Below are positions 6,905 through 10,866 of a DNA stretch of 10,866 nucleotides, in pieces. The stretch's first letter is position 1; every line of letters starts with the position of its first letter. The DNA is from DASUFH01 sp036274645 (GTDB lineage Bacteria; Acidobacteriota; Terriglobia; 20CM-2-55-15). Made by a program: the position numbers and the translations under genes. The notes under the pieces are model-generated. The model did not search any database, was not told the DNA's origin, and was given only the letters and a program-made list of their open reading frames with translations. The stretch spans positions 1 through 10,866 of the forward strand of contig DASUFH010000372.1 of the NCBI GenBank assembly GCA_036274645.1, in the 5' to 3' direction.

Positions 6905-8376
6905 GCGTTGGTCTCGCCGCCCAGGGCGCTCGCCACGCGACGTCCGATCTCGGCGGTATCGGTGGTTGTCGCGCGTCCGATCTCGGTGCAGGACCGGCGC
7001 GTGGGAAAGATCTTGGCGGGATTGAGGCGGCCATCGGGATTGAAGACGCTTTTGACGCGCCCCATGATTTCCAGATCGTCTTCGGAGAAGATCAAGTCCA
7101 TGAACTCCTTCTTCTCCACGCCGATGCCGTGCTCGCCGCTTAACGCGCCCCCGGCGTCGACGGAAATCTTCACGATGGCTTCGCCCATCTTGTGGATCTT
7201 CTCCACCTCATCCGGCCGGCGGCTGTCGAACAGAATGATGGGATGCAGGTTGCCGTCTCCCGCATGAAAGACATTGGCAACCGCAAGGCCGTATTCCTGG
7301 GAAAGACGATCGATCGCGGTCAGCACTTCCGGCAGACGCGTGCGGGGAATCACCGTGTCCATCGTGATCATGTCGGGACTGATGCGGCCCATCGCTCCAA
7401 AGGCGCCCTTGCGGCCCAGCCATAAGCGGGCGCGTTCGGCGTCGCTTCCGGCGACGCGAACTTCGTATGCCTGATTCCTGTTGCAGATATCGACGATGCG
7501 CGCGACCGATTCTTCCATGCCCTCGCGAAGGCCGTCGATCTCGATCAACAAGGCCGCTCTCGCATCCTGCGGATAGCCTGCGCGATAGACGGAAGCCTCG
7601 ACGGCCTGGATCGTCTGATTGTCGACGAACTCCAGCGCCGCCGGAACGATGCCCGCCGCAATGATGTCGGAAACGGTCTGGCTGCAGGATTCCACGGAGT
7701 GATACGCGGCCAGAAGCGTCTTCACCGCCTGCGGCTTCGGAAGCAGCCGCAGCGTGATTTCCGTCACAATCGCAAACGTCCCTTCAGACCCGACGATTGC
7801 GCCCACCACGTCGAGCCCCACCGGTTCACCGGCTGTGTTGCCCAGGCGCACAATTTCACCGTCGGACAACACGACCTCAATCGCCAGGATGTGATTCGTC
7901 GTCATGCCGTATTTCAGGCAGTGCGGACCGCCCGAATTCTCGGCGACATTTCCGCCGATGCTGCACGCCATCTGACTGGATGGATCGGGGGCGTAGTACA
8001 GGCCGTATTTCGCGACGGCCTGCGAGACCGCCAGGTTGGCGATGCCGGGTTGAACGACCGCAAACCGGTTCACCGTGTCGACCGACAGGACGCGGTTCAT
8101 GCGCTGCATCTCGATGATGATGCCGCCTTCCACCGCAAGCGCTCCGCCGCTCAACCCGGTGCCGGCCCCGCGCGGAAGGAATGGAACGTTGTAGCGGTTG
8201 GCGATTTTGACGACTTCGGAAACCTGGGCGGCGTTGGCCGGAAAGACCACTGCGTCGGGCCGTCTTTTGAAGAGGGGGAGCGCGTCGCACTCGTAGACGA
8301 GCAACGCCGACGCGTCCGCCGCCACGGCCTCGGGGCCGACGACCCGGCGGAGCGCATCGATGATTTCAGAACGCAC
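6901..8376 (-). CDS. glcD: Glycolate oxidase catalytic FAD subunit GlcD
   Basis: This is the substrate-oxidising flavoprotein that converts glycolate to glyoxylate, 491 residues from the chosen start (E. coli GlcD 499). It has the FAD-binding motif PRGAGTGLSGGA at 68-79, the long PDPSSQ...GGNVAENSGGP block near 132-155, and the C-terminal FAD-oxidase signatures HAGDGNLHP and GEHGIG, then FNPDGRLNPAKIFP. A tail of about 32 residues follows that last motif. I start it at the GTG at 8376, which shares one base with the TAG stop of the TPR gene (TAGTG), because family similarity begins at VRSEIIDALRR. Starting at an in-frame GTG at 8466 would add 30 unconserved residues inside the TPR gene. D-lactate dehydrogenase is an alternative from sequence alone, but glcE and glcF next door favour glycolate. 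Confidence 0.93.
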   Translation of the reverse strand: MRSEIIDALRRVVGPEAVAADASALLVYECDALPLFKRRPDAVVFPANAAQVSEVVKIANRYNVPFLPRGAGTGLSGGALAVEGGIIIEMQRMNRVLSVDTVNRFAVVQPGIANLAVSQAVAKYGLYYAPDPSSQMACSIGGNVAENSGGPHCLKYGMTTNHILAIEVVLSDGEIVRLGNTAGEPVGLDVVGAIVGSEGTFAIVTEITLRLLPKPQAVKTLLAAYHSVESCSQTVSDIIAAGIVPAALEFVDNQTIQAVEASVYRAGYPQDARAALLIEIDGLREGMEESVARIVDICNRNQAYEVRVAGSDAERARLWLGRKGAFGAMGRISPDMITMDTVIPRTRLPEVLTAIDRLSQEYGLAVANVFHAGDGNLHPIILFDSRRPDEVEKIHKMGEAIVKISVDAGGALSGEHGIGVEKKEFMDLIFSEDDLEIMGRVKSVFNPDGRLNPAKIFPTRRSCTEIGRATTTDTAEIGRRVASALGGETNA

Positions 8377-8954
8377 TATTGACGATTCTCTTTGACGGCC
8401 TGAATATTTCGCCGGACGACGTCGTTGCCCGCATAGTTGGGATTCAGCCGGATCAGCGTCTCCCACATCTCGATGGCGCCATCGGCGTCGTTTTTCCCTT
8501 CCAGAAGCGCCACACCGAGATCGTATAACGCTTCAGGATTCGACGGATCGGTTTCAAGCGCCTTCCTGAACTGGGCGATCGCGTCGTCCACGCGGTTTGC
8601 ATTATATAGAGCGATTCCCAAATATTTGCGCACATCCACGCTTTCGCGCACGGCCAGCGCTTTCGTATACCACTCCGCCGCTTCCGGGAAATGACGCTGA
8701 TCGGATTGCATATTGCCCAGTTCGACCAACGCGTCGAAGTTCATGGGATCTTTCGCCACGGTCTCCTGGAGCTGGTTGAAACGCCGGATATCCATTGGCG
8801 GCGGCGACGCGTCTGCCCCGCTTGCGCTGGAGGGAACAAACGGGACCGGCATCGCGCTGAGAACCTGCGGCGCGCGCTTCTTCATCAGGGGATACATGAT
8901 GGCGAACCCGATGCCGAGGCCGATCAGCAACGCCGCCAGGGAGGTTGAACGCAT
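8376..8954 (-). CDS. Membrane-anchored TPR repeat protein
   Basis: This 192-residue protein has one N-terminal transmembrane helix (about 4-23) followed by basic residues (KKR at 25-27), a proline/serine/alanine-rich linker (about 34-55), and three tetratricopeptide repeats from about 57 to 180. Clear repeat cores are EAAEWYTKAL, DDAIAQFRKALETDP and ALYDLGVALLEG. The architecture recalls the TPR half of cytochrome c biogenesis proteins of the CcmH/NrfG type, but no CcmH motif is present. The positively charged residues after the helix suggest either an N-out signal anchor or a cytoplasmic TPR domain; I cannot decide which. Its TAG stop overlaps the glcD GTG start, so it heads the glc operon and may act as an assembly or docking factor for the oxidase. 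No strong ribosome site precedes the ATG. The function is inferred from position only. Confidence 0.85.
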   Translation of the reverse strand: MRSTSLAALLIGLGIGFAIMYPLMKKRAPQVLSAMPVPFVPSSASGADASPPPMDIRRFNQLQETVAKDPMNFDALVELGNMQSDQRHFPEAAEWYTKALAVRESVDVRKYLGIALYNANRVDDAIAQFRKALETDPSNPEALYDLGVALLEGKNDADGAIEMWETLIRLNPNYAGNDVVRRNIQAVKENRQ

Positions 8955-9030
8955 AAGTCACGATGATACGACAACCTGGACGCTGATTGTTTGCCTCCGC
9001 CGCAGCTTTGCAAACGGAAAGACTTGAGCC

Positions 9031-9061
9031 CGCCTGCTTGCAGGGGCCGTTATGACCGCCC
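9031..9061 (+). repeat. REP-like palindrome, copy 2 (diverged)
   Basis: The plus strand reads CCTGCTTGCAGGGGCCGTTA then TGACCGCCC, a diverged copy of the family with the tail on the left. It is in the opposite orientation to the copies at 3627 and 9110. With the copy at 9110-9141 it makes an outward-facing pair with a 48-base spacer. Confidence 0.6.
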
Positions 9062-9109
9062 AACGCTTCAGAGTGCTCTGATTTGAACAGGAACCCACCC
9101 TGACACGCC

Positions 9110-9141
9110 GGGCGGTCATAGACCGCCCCGACAAAGCAAAC
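9110..9141 (-). repeat. REP-like palindrome, copy 3 (downstream of gspE-like gene)
   Basis: A perfect 8-bp stem GGGCGGTC/GACCGCCC with an ATA loop spans 9110-9128. On the minus strand it is preceded by TTTGCTTTGTC, matching the tail of copy 1. It lies about 24 bases after the stop of the secretion ATPase gene, the same place and orientation that copy 1 has relative to htpX. A 3'-end hairpin role is plausible. Confidence 0.75.
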
Positions 9142-9152
9142 GGGGGACCGGC

Positions 9153-10373
9153 TTATACCCCTGCGAAATGACCGGACCGGTAGGCCTCACGGGCCGAAAT
9201 CTTCGCTTCCAGCGCCATCGCCCTGGCCTGTTCGTCAAGGGTTCGCAGCCCCGTCTCGAGGGCCGTTTCGCGCAGGCGCTCGTCGTTTCCGGAAAGGGCG
9301 GCTTCGCGCAGGCTCGCGCCCATCTCCAGAAGTTCATAAAGGCCGGCGCGCCCGCTGCTCCCCGTAAACCGGCATTCCGGACAACCGGCGCCGATCCGCA
9401 ACCGATCGCGATGCTCGGGCGCAATCTTCAGTCTTTCCAGGAGAACCGGACGCGGCTCTTCCGGCGTTCGGCAAGTCGGACAATTGAAACGGACGAGACG
9501 CTGCGCAAGAACGCCGAGGATGGAGTTGGCCGCCAGGGGGCGTTCGATGCCGAGTTCGCCCAGGCGCAGGAACGTCGAGATGGTATCCGGACAGTGAAGG
9601 GTTGAAAGAACGAGGTGTCCGGTCATGGCCGCGTGAAACGCGGTCCTGGCGGTTTCCGCGTCGCGGATTTCGCCGAGCAGGATGACGTCGGGATCCTGGC
9701 GGAGGATCGAACGCAAGGCGCGTGGAAACGTCAGTCCGGCTTTTTCCTGGAGCTGCACCTGCGTGATGCCGTCCACTTCATATTCGATGGGATCCTCGAT
9801 CGTGACGATGTTCAGCGGCTCGCCGCGAATCTCGTGAATGAGGCCATAAAGCGTCGTCGTCTTGCCGCTGCCAGTGGGCCCCACGACGAGAAAGATGCCC
9901 TGCGGCCGGCGGATCAACGCGTGGAGCCGTTCTTCCAGATCCGCGGGGAATCCCAGCTGCGCGATAGTCATGACGGCGCGATCGCGGCGCAGCACCCGGA
10001 GGACGATCTTCTCGCCCCAGCGTGTCGGCAACGCCGAAACGCGAATATCGTCGGCGGACTCCGCGGAATGACCGATGTGTCCATCCTGCGGCGCCCGCTT
10101 TTCGGTGATATCGAGGTTGGCGAGAATCTTGATCCGTACCACGAGTTTTTCGTGCATCCACCGTGGCAGGGCCATTGTTTCCTTCATCAGGCCGTTGACG
10201 CGATACCGGACTCGGGTCCCCTCGCGCCCGGGTTCAATGTGGATGTCGCTCGCGCCAAGAACCTGCGCTTCGCGGAAGATCATCTGCTGAATCCGGATGA
10301 CAGGTGAGACATCAGTCACCGGCTCAAGGTCGAGCGAGCGCGGGCGCTCGGCCAAAACGGGTAAGCGGCTCAT
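9153..10373 (-). CDS. Short GspE/PilB-type secretion/pilus assembly ATPase
   Basis: This 406-residue AAA+-like ATPase belongs to the type II secretion/type IV pilus assembly family. It shows GASDIHIEP at 40-48, the arginine-bearing linker RAPQDGH at 93-99, Walker A GPTGSGKTTTLY at 165-176, the Asp box IEDPIEY at 192-198, Walker B DPDVILLGEIRD at 227-238, and the His box TGHLVLSTLH at 251-260. A zinc-binding tetracysteine follows at Cys298/301 and Cys331/334, a GspE/PilB feature absent from PilT. The usual N-terminal domain of PilB (about 150 residues) is missing, and an in-frame TAG at 10386-10388, five codons before the ATG, shows this is not an annotation artefact. No pilin, PilC/GspF or secretin gene is in view. 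Whether it drives a pilus, a secretion system or competence cannot be told here. Confidence 0.92.
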   Translation of the reverse strand: MSRLPVLAERPRSLDLEPVTDVSPVIRIQQMIFREAQVLGASDIHIEPGREGTRVRYRVNGLMKETMALPRWMHEKLVVRIKILANLDITEKRAPQDGHIGHSAESADDIRVSALPTRWGEKIVLRVLRRDRAVMTIAQLGFPADLEERLHALIRRPQGIFLVVGPTGSGKTTTLYGLIHEIRGEPLNIVTIEDPIEYEVDGITQVQLQEKAGLTFPRALRSILRQDPDVILLGEIRDAETARTAFHAAMTGHLVLSTLHCPDTISTFLRLGELGIERPLAANSILGVLAQRLVRFNCPTCRTPEEPRPVLLERLKIAPEHRDRLRIGAGCPECRFTGSSGRAGLYELLEMGASLREAALSGNDERLRETALETGLRTLDEQARAMALEAKISAREAYRSGHFAGV

Positions 10374-10415
10374 GTTGGAATCTTTCTAAAAGGGGCGCGC
10401 AAAGAAGGCGTGACT

Positions 10416-10445
10416 ATTTAAGTCCGGGGCGGGCGGCGCCGTCAA
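10416..10445 (-). promoter_or_regulatory. Candidate sigma-70-like promoter for the secretion ATPase gene
   Basis: On the minus strand TTGACG (10445-10440) is followed, after 18 bases, by TTAAAT (10421-10416). These match the -35 at five of six positions and the -10 at four of six. Transcription would begin near 10409, giving a leader of about 36 bases before the ATG at 10373. The 58-base palindrome lies directly upstream of the -35. Confidence 0.42.
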
Positions 10446-10466
10446 GATCCGGGACAGCCGCCGAGA

Positions 10467-10524
10467 GGAATTAAGGACAGAGAGGAATTTCGCGAACGCG
10501 AAATTCCTCTCTGTCCCTAATTCC
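10467..10524. repeat. 58-base near-perfect palindrome between divergent genes
   Basis: Two 20-base arms (10475-10494 and 10497-10516) pair perfectly around a 2-base centre (10495-10496). The pairing continues outward for 7 more base pairs after one mismatch (10474/10517), giving 27 of 28 paired. The inner arms read GGACAGAGAGGAATTTCGCG and its complement. It lies between the divergent ATPase and MutS-like genes. Such a structure can extrude as a cruciform, form a strong RNA hairpin, or be a mobile REP/MITE-like element. No gene lies within it. Confidence 0.88.
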
Positions 10525-10552
10525 CACAGACCGCCCCTGCAGAAGCAGACGC
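10525..10552 (-). repeat. Half copy of the REP-like element, copy 4
   Basis: The plus strand reads CAGACCGCCCCTGCAGAAGC, which is one stem arm plus the tail of the REP-like family seen at 3627 and 9110. The other arm is missing where the 58-base palindrome abuts it, so the element may have been truncated when the palindrome arrived. Confidence 0.5.
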
Positions 10553-10564
10553 AAACGGCGCCAC

Positions 10565-10866
10565 GTGAGTTCGGACCAGAATCCGTTTCTTGAGTACTCC
10601 ACACGACTGGAAGCCCGCCGAAAAACCGTACAGCGCTACGAAAACCAGGATCGCCTGGTCGCGTATTCGCGACTGGCAGTGGTGCTGCTCTTCGTGGTCG
10701 CGCTGTGGCTGAGCGTCTGGCAGACGGCGATCTCGCCGTGGTGGATTGCCGCGCCGGTTGGCGCTTTTCTCGCGCTGGTGGTCTGTCACGCGCGCGTCAT
10801 CGAAAACAAGCGCCGGGCGCTGCAGGCCGTCAAGTTCTACGAAGATGGCCTGGCCCGAATCGAAGA
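10565..10866 (+). CDS. Membrane-anchored MutS-related ATPase, N-terminal part (runs off the window)
   Basis: Only the first 100 codons are present. The frame starts at GTG 10565, the first standard start codon after an in-frame TAA at 10472-10474, and has no obvious ribosome site. The protein begins with a charged segment (FLEYSTRLEARRKTVQRYE, about 8-26), then two hydrophobic helices (about 35-52 and 58-75) joined by a short turn. A basic stretch and VKFYEDGLARIEE follow (about 89-101). This layout and the FYExGLAR motif match the N-terminus of the MutS-like family with a membrane anchor, whose ATPase domain lies some 300 residues further on and is not seen here. The ATPase domain is therefore expected, not shown. 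Such proteins are not the canonical mismatch repair MutS; their role is poorly known. Confidence 0.7.
   Translation, partial: MSSDQNPFLEYSTRLEARRKTVQRYENQDRLVAYSRLAVVLLFVVALWLSVWQTAISPWWIAAPVGAFLALVVCHARVIENKRRALQAVKFYEDGLARIE

Noticed and set aside
4588..7267. Two long plus-strand open frames (4588-5868 and 5810-7267) opposite glcF, glcE and glcD
   Set aside because: They are antisense shadows of clearly conserved minus-strand genes in GC-rich DNA. Their translations are rich in Arg, His, Pro and Gly and contain no recognisable motif.
8377..8466. N-terminal extension of GlcD to a GTG at 8466
   Set aside because: The extra 30 residues lie inside the TPR gene and look non-conserved. The GTG at 8376 fits the family start and the stop/start overlap.
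8955..9030. Promoter for the TPR-glc operon (TATCAT on the minus strand at 8968-8963)
   Set aside because: The -10-like hexamer is good, but no acceptable -35 lies 16-18 bases upstream and it would leave only about 3 bases of leader, so I did not list it.
10517..10789. Minus-strand open frame of 90 codons opposite the MutS-like start
   Set aside because: The opposite strand encodes a coherent two-helix protein with the FYExGLAR motif, while this frame is Arg/His-rich without any motif.

Overview
This window looks like a chromosomal segment of a free-living, GC-rich Gram-negative-type bacterium. I infer Acidobacteriota or a relative at moderate confidence. The reasons are exported M16 protease pairs, a glcDEF glycolate oxidase set, a membrane-anchored MutS-like protein, an orphan short GspE/PilB ATPase, and many short palindromes built on a GGGGCGGTC/GACCGCCCC core between genes. 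No rRNA, tRNA, transposase, integrase, phage gene or CRISPR array is visible. Coding density is high and no gene-free stretch exceeds about 215 bases.

Layout. (1) Plus strand, 1-2792: two overlapping genes for exported M16 (pitrilysin-type) proteins. The first has an intact zinc site. The second has lost it and is probably the non-catalytic partner. (2) 2793-2934: a convergent gap with a heptamer-based inverted repeat and a small hairpin. (3) Minus strand, 2935-3462: a stand-alone HNH nuclease-like protein. (4) 3463-3675: a gap with a possible promoter for the HNH gene and one REP-like palindrome just after htpX. (5) Minus strand, 8954 down to 3676: a tight run of a membrane-anchored TPR protein, glcD, glcE, glcF and htpX. 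The first four genes overlap or touch, and htpX follows glcF after 24 bases. (6) 8955-9152: a gap with two REP-like palindromes in opposite orientation. (7) Minus strand, 9153-10373: a short GspE/PilB-type secretion ATPase. (8) 10374-10564: a divergent gap with a candidate promoter, a 58-base near-perfect palindrome and a half REP element. (9) Plus strand, 10565 to the window end: the start of a membrane-anchored MutS-related protein.

Functionally, glcD, glcE and glcF should together form a membrane-associated glycolate (2-hydroxyacid) oxidase: two FAD-binding flavoprotein subunits passing electrons to an iron-sulfur subunit. The TPR protein is translationally coupled to glcD and may help assemble or anchor the complex. 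The downstream HtpX suggests a link to membrane-protein quality control, but that is inference from position. The rest of the window is ordinary housekeeping or accessory chromosome. I see no convincing undescribed defence or mobile system. The least explained parts are the intergenic palindromes, the TPR-glcDEF-htpX linkage, and the orphan secretion ATPase that lacks the usual N-terminal domain.
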